Below, one piece after another: positions 11,501 through 21,963 of a stretch of DNA of 63,467 nt (position 1 is its first letter; each line of letters begins with the position of its first letter). The notes beneath the pieces were generated by a model, which made no database searches, had not been told where the DNA came from, and worked only from the letters and a program-made list of their open reading frames with translations. This DNA comes from Symmetrospora coprosmae (Eukaryota; Basidiomycota; Cystobasidiomycetes; Symmetrosporaceae), in contig VUYT01000055.1 of NCBI GenBank assembly GCA_008802785.1, positions 1 through 63,467 of the forward strand, given 5' to 3'. Made by a program: the position numbers and the translations under genes.

Positions 11501-14500
11501 CGTCTTCAACGATGTCGATCGTGTAGCGCGACAGGCCCATTCTGCGGAGGTTGAGCTCGATGCCATCGTGGTTGCTCGTTTCGTAGTTCAGGGCGATCAA
11601 ACCACAGTGGGTCCCCTCTTTACGACCATTGTCTGGAATGTGGTCATCCTCGTTCTGCAAGCAGTAGAAGATGGCCTGAATGGGGTCCTGGGCGGGATCA
11701 GGTAGCAGCTCGCCTCGCGTGTTGACTGTCTCTTTGTGTCAGCCTGGCATGCGCTGTTCCGACCCAAGACTTCAGTGCTCACTGTGCAGCTCGATGGCAA
11801 GAGAGGACATGTGCTCCTTCTCCTTGACGACGGCATTCGACGCCTTGACTTGTGCATACTTGGCTCCATACGGGTTGGCCTGAGTTGGACCTTGAACTTG
11901 CGACTTCTGGATCCACTGCGTGTCCATGATGAGAGCCTTGCCTTTCCTATCCACTTTCGGAGCCTGAACGGTAGTTGTGTCTTCCTGTCCCTCCTTCCAC
12001 CCGAGGATAGCGCTACGCTTAGGTAACGGGACAGCGTATTGCCAGCGCTTAAAGCAGACTGGCGCGGCAGGTATGGACAAACGGTCCTTTGAGCGTGCAG
12101 CGTGCTCGAACTCCGGCAGGAAGCGGTCGGCATCGCTGCGGTGCAGGTATCGTCTGCCAGCCCATTCGAACGTATATGCTGGTAGATCCGTGGGATTCGA
12201 CCAGTAGGCATCCTGGTAGATCTTGTGCGGCAGTCGATGGTTGTCGAGGTCGAGCAGGATCTCATACAGCGTAGGAGCAGAGACCGAGAGGCGATAGGTG
12301 CGTCGTTCGCCGTGCGGCGCCTGACTGCTGCTTGGAAGCTTGTGCGAGCTCGGCCAGCTGGACGATGGAGTGAGCGTGATGATTGCAGCGTGGTCGGGCA
12401 TTGCAGCTTCGTTGGCCTCACTACCTACCAAGGCTCCCTCGAATCGGTTGCTTTCCTGCCCGTTGGGTTGCAGCATGACCTCTGGAGAGGCCGAAAGCTC
12501 TGCATCGTCTCGGCTATCCTCCTCGTCCTCCTCCCAGCCGTCTCCCTGTTCCTCTTCCTCAGCCTCGGCATCCGAGCTGTTGCCTCCATCGCGCTCTGAG
12601 AGAATGCTTGCGAAGCGCACATTGCGCGGCAGGTCCGGTCTCAGCCCAGTCTCGCTCTCTCCAGCTTGGCCAGGGTGCTGAACATGGTGGCCATTAACCT
12701 GGAAAGATCGCGTTGGAGAGTTAGATAGGTCGAGATTTATGTTATGATCCTCCTCGGGAGGCATGTCCGTTTTGCTGGCACTTCTAGCGGTTTGACCTGC
12801 AGCGAGATGTTGTCCCTGCGAGACGGGAAGGTCCAGACTGTCGGGCAATGGTGGCGAGGTGTCCGGCGACGCGGGTGGAGGACTGCCCACGAGCTGGGTC
12901 GGCAAATCCGCCAGAGACTCTGGCGCTTGCTCGCTTTCCGCGCTCGAAGTGGCATCCGAGCTCTCCATGTGAGCGATTGGAGGTTGAGCGGCCTCTGCAG
13001 AGCTGAGGACGATATGCATGCGTGCCTCTCCGTTCCTGTGGGCCCAGGCTCCCACTTCGTCCTCGCTCTCCGACGACGAGTAGCTGTAGCTCCGGCGCGC
13101 CTTCTTGCTGGCAGGTCCGTCCTCCTCGGCCCGGTGGTGCTTCGCGCCATTCTGCGGAAGTGCTTTATCGACGTTCGGCTCCTTCGCCTTTGGCTTCGCC
13201 CTTGCCTTTACCTGCGGCTGAAGCATTCCCTGCAACACCGTCCTGCCGTGCTCGCCAATGGCATGGAAGCCGATCATCTGTTCCTCGCGGTTCTTCTTTG
13301 CTCGCGACTCGGCCACAAAGTTTGGGTTGACGACGGCATTCCTGAGCTTCGACTTTGCGGGCGAGAAGTAGTTCTTCTTGGCTGGCGAGGGCCGCTTCGA
13401 GAGGCTCGCGCTAAGCGCAGGGACACTCGTACTTGTGGCCTTGTTGACCGGGGCGGGAGTTGCCCGCAATTTGAAGGGACTGACCTTCTCTGGCGAAATA
13501 TCGGCATGCTTGCGCTTCTGCGGCGAGTAAACACCCGATGCCCAGCGCGACTGCGATGGTGCAGGTCGATCTTCCGGCACAAGATCAGGTCTACGATCCA
13601 TAATGGCCTTCTCGGGGGAGCTGTCATCAAGAAGCCCGTCGCTATCGAGATCCAGTTGACTGTACGTGTTGCTCGATGATCAGCTCGTTTCGGGGATCAA
13701 GGAGACGCATTTGAAGCTCACCTCAGATCTCCGAACCCAGCTTGGCGGAGCAGCTCTCTCTGCTTGCTCGCTTCGGAAAGCGGAGGGGCTGCGGCAGTTC
13801 TAAGATCCGCAACTGGTGTGCCAGCCCTCGACGTGGCGACGGGATCGCCATCGACGAGCCTCGATGCCGGTGTCATGGCAGGCAAGCCATTCGGCGCGAG
13901 AATAGGTGGCGAGCTCCGGAGGTCCATGTCCTGCCCTGCTCCCAGGTATTCTGGTTCTGGCTCACCGAGCGGCATGAGCTGGTCCAGAAGCGCAAGGTCC
14001 GGGTCGACGTCCTCCATCGCTACATCGCGGTATAGCGCCAGATCCTCTTCGTCTTGTTCTCGACCCTCTGTTGCCGCTGATGCTTCGCGACTGCCTTCTG
14101 TAACCGGCGCATGCTCGTCCTCGCCGACTGAGGCGCGCTCTTTGCTTTCGGCAGTCGTGCTGCGCCGCGGCGGGCCAGGCCGCTGAGCCCCCATCGGCGC
14201 GTTCTGATCTCGGTAGATACCGGCGGCCTGCATCTCCTCCGACAACTCCCGCGCCGCTTCGATGCTCTCCAGTGCTTCCTGTCGGCTGACACCCGGCTTG
14301 CGGGCAAGGTTCTTCGCCCGCTCCTCTACGGCCCGCTTGTCCTCCTCGACAGCGAGCTCCTCCTCATCAGACTGCTCATTCACCTCGTCCACGCCGAAGT
14401 CGTTGTCGACTCGCGCGTCCAGCATGGCGTCCTCACTTTCCGCCCGGAGCAGCTGCGCCTGTCCTTCTTTGGTCCTCAGCCGAGCGAGGTACCTCGGATC

Positions 14501-16162
14501 TACCTCTGGCTCCGTCGTCTCTTCGCGCTTGGTCGCGCCTGTCCCCGCGCCAGCCGCAGTCCCACCCATGACTCCGCCTCTGATACCCCATGCGCCAAAA
14601 GGGTTCCCACGCGCCTCGTCCCGCTCCATCGTCTCCTCAAACAGCGCCTCCACACTCTGAAAGCTCGTCTGGATCTTCTCCATCCACCCGCCTTTCTTCT
14701 CCTTACGCGCAAACGTCTCGAATGCTGGCTCTGGCTTGTTCGGGTACTGCACGGCGTACGCCGCTCGATCCTTCTCGAGCAAAGCGGCAAAGTACGCTGC
14801 GTTCTCATCGAAGCTCTTCCATGGCGGCTGGAGGCCAATACCGAACATGCGCGCGTCTGGGTCGTTCGGGTCGACAACGCCTGTCCCTGCGCCAGCTGGA
14901 GCTGAGCGGGTTCCGGCAGTGAGGCCGCCGAGCAGGAGATCGCCCGCGCTGTTTTCGCTGACTTCCATCGGCCCGTCCAGCCCATTCTGCTGCCGACGGC
15001 GCTTCTCATCCTCCCACAACTCGCGGACGGAGTGGACGAACTTGTAGTCGTCCGGGATGGGCCGATGCAGGTATTCGGTAAAGTCGGCGTGCAAGTTGCG
15101 TTCGGAGATCAGGTGCCGGTTCAGGATCCACGAGACATGAATGTCGAACTCGAGCTCGGAGTGCGAGACTTTGGCTGGGGAAGCCTCGGTATTCTCGTAC
15201 AGCATTGGCGGCGGGATGGTCGAGCGAGTGTAGATCATAGGCTTCCTTCGCGGCATGATGGTGACATTCGCGTCCGTCTGCGCAGCCATCGGTTGTTCGG
15301 CCCCTCCACCGCCGCTACTTGCATCCGAGAAGTCGGCCGACGAGCCAACACTTGCCGACTCCTCGACCGGCTCTCTGAACTTGGCTTTCGAGATGTCGAC
15401 CCATCCGCAGCCGTACAAGTTGGCATCCAGCATGAACTGGAGCAGGTACGGGATGTGCGCCTCGTACACGATGAACTGCTTCCTGAGGATGGCGCCCGAG
15501 CGGAGGTGCGTCGAGAGACGAGTCATGAACTTGGGATCGAGTACGTAGATCTTCAGGAAGTAGCGGTAGCCGACGTGGAAGCCGTAGAATGGCACGGCCT
15601 TGACGGGGACGATGAAGGCGACGAAGCACGACTTGGCCGGGTCCTTCCGGCCAAGCGAGGCAGCCATGCATTCGTTGATGGCGCGCGCGAGGCGCTTGAT
15701 GTACGAATGGATGGCATCCGGCGATACGGCGCCCTCGTACTCCACGTACACGTACGGCAGGACGCCGTGTACGTGGACGCAGCAGCGCTGCCCGGCCTCT
15801 GTCGCGCCAAAGATGCGGATCTCCGGGACACGATCGATGGTGAATGATGCAGACTTGCTGGACGTGAATGGCACCTTGCGCGCAGGGATGAATGGCGTGC
15901 TGTCGTCCTCTGCGGTGGGCGGAGGAGGGAGGTCCAGCGGCGAAGACTGGACCGTGTCGATGTACGTCAGGCGGAAGCGGAGGAAGGGCTCCTCAACATG
16001 GGTCGGGGCTGAGAACGAGGTGTGTCCATCTGTTCCTTCATCTCCTGCTGTTGTATGCGTCTCGGCGTTGACACCATCCTGTCCAGCTCCATTCCCATTG
16101 CTCTCAAACCCGGACGAGGCGGCCAACGCAGCTCGCTCCCGTTCTCCGCCGTAGTCCGTCAT
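8528..16162 (-). CDS. REV3: DNA polymerase zeta catalytic subunit
   Basis: Multi-exon B-family polymerase of about 2,000 residues. The N-terminal exon holds the Rev3-type region ([47 protein letters not shown]). A low-complexity linker follows, then the inactive-exonuclease region (SLAIELH joined to [25 protein letters not shown]). Polymerase motif A ([10 protein letters not shown]) lies near 10578-10616 and motif C (YGDTDS) near 9915-9932. The C-terminus has paired CxxC motifs (CPIC, CSDC, CATC, and the CDSIDC pair); in this family they hold zinc and a 4Fe-4S cluster and bind Rev7/Pol31-type partners. It performs error-prone translesion synthesis in the nucleus. Exon 1 joins the next exon as GDLR to SQLDLDSDG around 13650-13730. 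I chose the ATG at 16162 (MTDYGGER); the frame stays open upstream to an ATG at 16384, so 74 extra residues cannot be excluded. It is divergent from HSP104. Confidence 0.93.
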
Positions 16163-16646
16163 AGCATGGCGGCCGTCACAAGACTGATGCAAGGCATGCA
16201 ATCGCCGGGCAAGCTGATATCTCGAATGGACCTGAAGAGACCCGCTTATGACCTCCGTCCCTAGCCTGCTCCATGGTACGCCGCCACGCGATAGGGCGCC
16301 GAACGCTGCAAACACGAGTTTGACCCCGAGTAGGGCACTACGGTACAAGAGTAGCCTATTCTTGTATGCTCTTACACCACTCAAGTAAGCCCATACAGCG
16401 TTTGTGGACCTTCTATGCGCTTGCGAATGACCCTCCCTCCGACCCGAGTCACGTGCAGCTCTCCCTGATGCGGAGACTCTCGCTCAAAGAGGTCGCAACG
16501 CTGCATTGTAAACAGCAATACGAGCTGCTAGATGGAGCTGTGCATGCTGTGGACCATGTTTCAGATGGTCCGACTATTTGCGCGCCACCCCTGTTCCGAT
16601 TCGGAGATAATGGAAGCCGGCGGAGCTTGCCAGGGCCGTCTCGGTC

Positions 16647-16656
16647 TTTCTGGAAG
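16647..16656. promoter_or_regulatory. Candidate heat-shock element upstream of HSP104
   Basis: The bases at 16648-16655 read TTCTGGAA, two perfectly inverted nTTCn/nGAAn units, the core unit bound by heat-shock factor Hsf1. It lies about 130 bases before the HSP104 ATG and about 28 bases before a TATA box. Further imperfect TTC/GAA units occur at 16593-16615. Identity is inferred from motif and position next to a classic Hsf1 target. Confidence 0.55.
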
Positions 16657-16682
16657 CGCCTGAGGACTACGAGGCCGACATC

Positions 16683-16688
16683 TATATA
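16683..16688 (+). promoter_or_regulatory. TATA box of HSP104
   Basis: TATATA in the context CTATATAGG, about 96 bases upstream of the HSP104 start codon and just downstream of the candidate heat-shock element. Stress-inducible fungal genes commonly carry TATA boxes; this spacing fits transcription starting around 16710-16730. Confidence 0.5.
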
Positions 16689-16783
16689 GGGTCACCTCTC
16701 TCACGCCTTCCTTCGCTCCTTCGACATACCAAACGCGTTTCAGTCTACCACAAAGACGCATACACAATCGCACAACCTTACGA

Positions 16784-19700
16784 ATGGCAGCGAACTGGAA
16801 GTTCAGTGAGTTGGGATCGCCCGCGCAGACATGTCCAAAGCTCGAGCGAGGTCTGACGAGATTGTACCGAACCCACTCTCTACAGCCGAAGCAGCAGAGA
16901 AAGTCATCTCAGCCGCGCAGAACCTCGCGCGCGAGAACAGCAATTCCATCGTCGCGCCCGCCCACATCGCGTCGGCTCTCCTCGACGACGACCCGACCAG
17001 TACATCTAACGGGAACGGGACATCCACCTCGACTGGCGCTCCGTCCCTATTCCGAAATGTCCTCGAGAAAGCCGGAGCAGACGTGCAGTCTGTCGCGCGC
17101 GGCGTACAAAAGCTAGTCGTCCGTCTGCCGAGCCAGGATCCACCTCCGGACGAGATCTCTTTCGGCGGGCCGGCGCTCCGCATCCTCCGAGACGCACAGA
17201 AGACGAGCAAAGAAGGTGGAGACACATTTATCGGCACGGTCCACCTCGTCCAGGCCCTCCTCAGCGACCCGCAGCTCCTCAAGATCACGACCGACGCCGG
17301 CTGTACAGCCGAGAGCATCAAGCAGGCCGTGGCGAATGTGCGAGCCGGCAAGAAGGTCGACAGCAAGTCCGCAGAAGAAGGTTTCGAGGCGCTCAAGAAG
17401 TACTGTACGGACCTGACCGCCCTCGCCAGGGAGGGCAAGCTGGATCCCGTCATCGCGCGGGAGGACGAACTCCGCCGGGTGATTAGGGTTCTGTCGAGGA
17501 GGACAAAGTCAAACCCGGTCCTTATCGGTGAAGCAGGTGTCGGAAAGACCGCAGTAGCAGAGCTATTAGCACAAAGAATCGTCGATAGGGACGTGCCGGT
17601 AAATTTGCTCGGGACACTGTACTCGCTGGATATGGGCGCCCTCATGGCCGGCGCGAGCTACAAGGGCCAGTACGAAGAGCGCGTCAAATCCGTCATCGAT
17701 GAGCTCGAGGCTGCCGACAATGCCATCCTCTTCGTCGACGAGATGCACTTACTACTCGCCGGCAAGGATTCAGGAGGTGGCATGGACGCAGCGAATCTGC
17801 TAAAGGTGAGATAGGATTCCCCACCCCGTGCTGTCTGCAGTTTTCGGTCGGAGCTGATGCTGACTCTGGCATGCGCTCCCATATCAGCCCGCACTCGCAC
17901 GAGGCAAGCTTCGCGTCATTGGAGCTACAGTAAGTGTCATCTCTCTGGCTCATGCCGCCGGACCCATTCAAGCCGCCGGAGTCAGTGCTGAAATCGCTCT
18001 ATCTGCTTCGTAGACATTGGCGGAGTACAGGAAGTACATCGAGAAAGATCTGGCCCTTACGAGGCGTTTTGCTGAAGTCCAGGTGCTAGAGCCTGACGTG
18101 CCCAGCACCATTTCGATCCTGCGAGGTAAGTGAGGACGACGATATGCTAACAAAGGTCTCTGCTAATCCGACATCTGTCCGAACGCAGGCATCCGGGAGA
18201 AGTACGAGCTCCACCACGGAGTCGCCATTGCCGATGCGGCGCTTGTGCAGGCAGCACAGCTCGCTCATCGCTACCTGACGCAGCGCAAACTTCCAGACTC
18301 CGCAATCGATCTCGTCGATGAGGCGTGCGCAGCTGTTCGCGTGGCGCGAGACTCGCAGCCCGAAGCTATCGACGTACTCCAGAGAACCCGGACGCAGCTC
18401 GACATCGAGATCCACGCCCTCGAGCGCGAACACGAGAAGGCCAAGAACGACACCGACATTTCCGACCGACTCGAGGCTGCGCGCACTGCACGCCGTAAAG
18501 TCGATGACGAGCTCGATCCGCTCGAAGCCGAGTACAACGCGCTCAAGAGCCGGGCAGATGACATCCAGGCCGTGCGCGAGAAGATCGAGTCACTCCGAAA
18601 CAAGGCAGACCGCGCGGAGCGCGAGAATGACATTGCCACGGCGTCGGATATTAGGTACTATAGCGTACCCGACCAGCTTGCAAAGCTCGAGAAACTTGAG
18701 GCCCTCAAAAAGTCCGAAGATGCCTCAAGAGGAAGCATTCTCGGCAGCGACGAGGTCAACGCAGAGGCTATTGCGGAGATCGTCTCGCGCTGGACTGGCA
18801 TTCCCGCGTCTTCGCTCAAGCAAAGCGAGAGGGAGAAGCTTCTTAAGATGGAGAAGATTATCTCGCGCGAGGTTATCGGCCAACCGCAGGCTGTCAAGGC
18901 TGTTGCGAATGCGATTCGACTTTCGAGGTCCGGTCTTTCCAACCCAAACAGACGTGAGTGTACCGCCCTTGTGCCAGGAGGAATCTGAAACTGACTCTAT
19001 TCTCTCCGTGTCCTCACAGCAACCGGATCTTTCCTGTTCGCAGGCTCAAGTGGTACAGGAAAAACTTTACTCGCCAAATCGCTCGCAAAATTCCTCTTTA
19101 ACGACGAGGCTGCCATGGTGCGCATCGATGCTTCCGAGTTCAGCGAGAAACACTCGGTCAGCAAGCTCTTGGGCGCGCCTCCTGGTTATATAGGCCACGA
19201 TGAAGGGGGAGTTCTCACCGAGGCTGTCCGACGCAAGCCCTACTGCGTCATCCTTGTCGACGAGCTCGAGAAGGCCTGCCGGGAGTTCCAGACTCTCTTC
19301 CTTGGCATCCTCGACGACGGAAGAGCCACAAGCTCTGCAGGTGTAACTGTGGACTTCAAGAACACCATTATCATCATGACTACCAATCTGGGCTCATCCG
19401 CTCTCAATGACCTTCCGGCCGATGCCAACATCACGCCCGAGGTCGAAGAGAAGGTCCAGGATGCCATCCGAGCGTTCCTGCTTCCAGAGTTCCTGAACCG
19501 GATCGACAGCATCTGTGTCTTCTCGCGACTGGGCCAGAAGCAAATCATCCGCATTGTCGAAGTCCGCCTCACCGAGGTGCAGAAGCGGCTCGACGAGCGC
19601 AAGATCAAGCTCGAGGTGGATGACGATGCGAAGCGTTGGCTTGGCGCGGCAGGGTATAATCCAGCCTATGGAGCTCGGCCCCTCAATCGTATGATCCAGT

Positions 19701-19891
19701 CAGAGCTCCTCAACCCGCTGTCGAAGCTCCTGCTCAACGATCGCATCAGGGACGGCGAGACGGTACACGTCACGGCCGACTTCCAGGCGAACAGGCTTGT
19801 CATTAAGCCCAATCATGCGAGTGCAGTGCCGGAGGACGAGGAGATGGATGTTGACCTCGAGGAGCTGGACGAGGTGGGTGAGATGCGCTGA
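16784..19891 (+). CDS. HSP104: Hsp104/ClpB-type protein disaggregase
   Basis: Six exons fit exactly: 16784-16805, 16886-17805, 17888-17929, 18014-18125, 18189-18953 and 19020-19891, giving 910 residues (yeast Hsp104 has 908). The start MAANWKF joins [12 protein letters not shown] of the Clp N-domain. A nearby ATG at 16831 lies inside intron 1. NBD1 has Walker A GEAGVGKT, Walker B ILFVDE and [12 protein letters not shown] coiled-coil middle domain follows (about 18380-18640). NBD2 has Walker A GSSGTGKT, pore loop GYIG, Walker [11 protein letters not shown] and the NRID sensor region. The tail is acidic ([19 protein letters not shown]). The protein is a cytosolic AAA+ hexamer that threads aggregated proteins, working with Hsp70, and gives heat tolerance. 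NBD1 pore loop 1 reads SYKG. Heat induction is suggested by the upstream element. Confidence 0.96.
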
Positions 19892-20321
19892 ACGAGTGCG
19901 AGAGGCCATCAGTCTGACGCGCCATGCCGTTCCAACAGGAAGATCTCGACTAGGTCAGCGAGTCCGTCGCTCAAGCATGTGTCAGCCTCGAAGCCGGATG
20001 ACGGTATTCCGCACAAGAGGATCAGGCTCGAATAGATGCCGGGGGTACATGTGGTAGCAGAGCAGGTGGCGTCAGTAAAAAGGCAGTGCCGTAGTGCCTT
20101 TCGTTGTATACATAGCAGGCCCTTACACCTTCGCAACCCACTCCTGGGTGGTCTCCCTGTCCTTACGGGATGTCCCCAGGTATAGCCATATATGGCCAGC
20201 TGGCCAGTGGACTCGCCCGAGTTAGCCCTGGATTCGGGTTGTCTCCCCTCCGAGCGCCGCAAAGTCAGACGTACGTCCGGATACGTTACAATCTTCGTCT
20301 TTGCACCCTCACGCACACACA
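19892..20321. other. Intergenic: HSP104 3' side and F-box gene 5' side
   Basis: About 430 bases without a supported gene. The short frames here lack domains and splice logic. It must contain the HSP104 terminator and the promoter of the F-box gene, but no specific motif could be assigned. Confidence 0.4.
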
Positions 20322-21442
20322 ATGTTCCCGAACGAGGATATCAAGGTTGCCGTTCTGCCTTTCCTGGAGCTGAAGGACCTGAAGAACCTGTCCTTGGTCT
20401 CACGCGATTGGAGGAAGAGGACGTGAGCGACGCCTCACTCGCGGACCACTCATCGTACGCCCGCTCACCTCGACTGATCCGTTCAATTGCCGCTCGAGTG
20501 TCCTCATGTTACAGTCTTCCCGCGATCTACGCCAATGCCACCATCAACCTGACCTCGCCCGACGATCATCGCTTCGCCCACTTCCCACAGCTCAGGGCGT
20601 CTGGCCTCTCCCATCACGTTCGGAATCTCATCGCAATGGTCCAAGTCAAACATACAGACTCAGACGACCACACACCGCACGAGCAGGGATCCGTGGTCGT
20701 GGCCTATGAGCAGGCCGCACACGCCATTCGCGCCTATTGCCCGGACGGAATCCTCCGACTGTGTCCTCTCCTGCAAAGGCTCTTTCTCGATTGTGCCCAC
20801 TCGACACCTACCTTCATCCGGACAGTGCTGGATGCTCTCCTTCCCATCGAACGAGCGATCCATGATGGCGTCTCGAAGGTCGGCCTCGACATTCTTCTGA
20901 TCGGAGACGATTTCGAGCAAATCGATCTCGACACCGGCTTCGCCACGCGGATTCCACGATTTTCAGTTCTCCACCTCGCACAGTACAGAGTCGGTCTCAA
21001 CAGCCTCATGCCGTTGAGTGCGGGAAGCATTTTGACCAAGCTCACCATCGAAGACCTCATTCTGCCCGAGTCTGACTACGCCAGGCGGGATGGAGGCCAG
21101 CTGCAGGGAAAGTCACTTCTTCTACCTGCTCTCCGCATCTTGCGATGCGTTTCGAGATCAGAAGACACCTTCTTCGACTCGCTCAACACACACGCTGCGC
21201 TGGTCGCAGCGATGGAGACACCCAAGCTTACCAGCCTTGCGTACACCAAAGACGATTTCGACTCGGACGCACGGTCATTCGGTGACATGGACGAGCACTG
21301 GATGGACGTTCTCAATGAGCTTTACAGCGATTGCATTCTCCCTACTGCCTGCCCCCTCCTGCGCGATGTCGTTTTCTTCGATCTCGAGGGCAGCGTTACG
21401 CATGGCCGCGGCAAGCCCAGCCTCTCGTTCGGAGACTGGTGA
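20322..21442 (+). CDS. F-box protein
   Basis: Two exons, 20322-20422 and 20515-21442, joined across a 92-base intron (GTGAGC donor, ACAG acceptor). The start was chosen because the first 34 residues form an F-box: MFPNEDIKVAVLPFLELKDL followed by KNLSLVSRDWRKR. The join reads RTLPAIYANATINLTSP, a typical continuation after fungal F-boxes. The rest, about 300 residues, has leucine-rich character (RLCPLLQRLFLDCAHSTP, LTKLTIEDLILPES) but no clear repeat count. Family knowledge: F-box proteins bind Skp1 and present substrates to SCF ubiquitin ligases. The substrate cannot be told from the sequence. Lineage-expanded F-box/LRR proteins of this kind are common in basidiomycetes. Confidence 0.75.
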
Positions 21443-21963
21443 GCCAGGGGACTGCCGTGAAGGCGGCCGTCCTTGATGTCGACCATGGCTTAAAGCCAGC
21501 CGGCCTGAAAGTTAGGGACGTTGACGAGGACACTGAAAGCTCAGTCAGCTCGGAGACTGAAGGCTCCCTTAGCTCGGAGACTGAAGGACAGTAAGATGGA
21601 AGCAAAGAGCACGCGGGCACGCGATCGCGAGCAGAATGGGCAAGATGAATCGGTCTGCGTATCCTCTTCTGCAGCTAAGGAAAAACGAGAGTGACAATAT
21701 CCAGACACTGTGACTGGCTGAACAGATAATGGGGATGTATGACAAGCTCACGGCTCAAGCGGCTTCGCGGTTGGACTTTCGAATCCAGAGCTTATGGACT
21801 GCCAGCACTCTAACCACTCTGCTCTGCACGGTGTACTGGTACAAGTGGTGTCTGGCAGTTGCTCAGAAGCGGCTCTACATATAGGGCTACAAGGTGGCAA
21901 GAGTGTAGAGTGTAAACCGAAGGGACCCTGCAGAAACAAGCGAGAGAACAAGCGAAGGACGGC
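21443..21963. other. Intergenic between the F-box gene and the bZIP gene (convergent)
   Basis: About 520 bases between two convergent stop codons. A tRNA-like stretch (21750-21835, minus) has an A-box-like GTGGTTAG and a B-box-like GATTCGAAA, but does not fold into a normal cloverleaf. A short direct repeat (CAGCTCGGAGACTGAAGG) lies just upstream at about 21545-21590. No gene is supported. Confidence 0.35.

Noticed and set aside
16163-16384. 74-residue N-terminal extension of REV3
   Set aside because: The frame is open, but the sequence is unlike other Rev3 N-termini and would push into the HSP104 promoter region; the ATG at 16162 is preferred, not proven.
21750-21835. tRNA-like stretch on the minus strand with GTGGTTAG and GATTCGAAA
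   Set aside because: The T-arm has a misplaced base and no G53-C61 pair, and the anticodon and acceptor stems do not form. At best it is a decayed tRNA-like remnant or chance.
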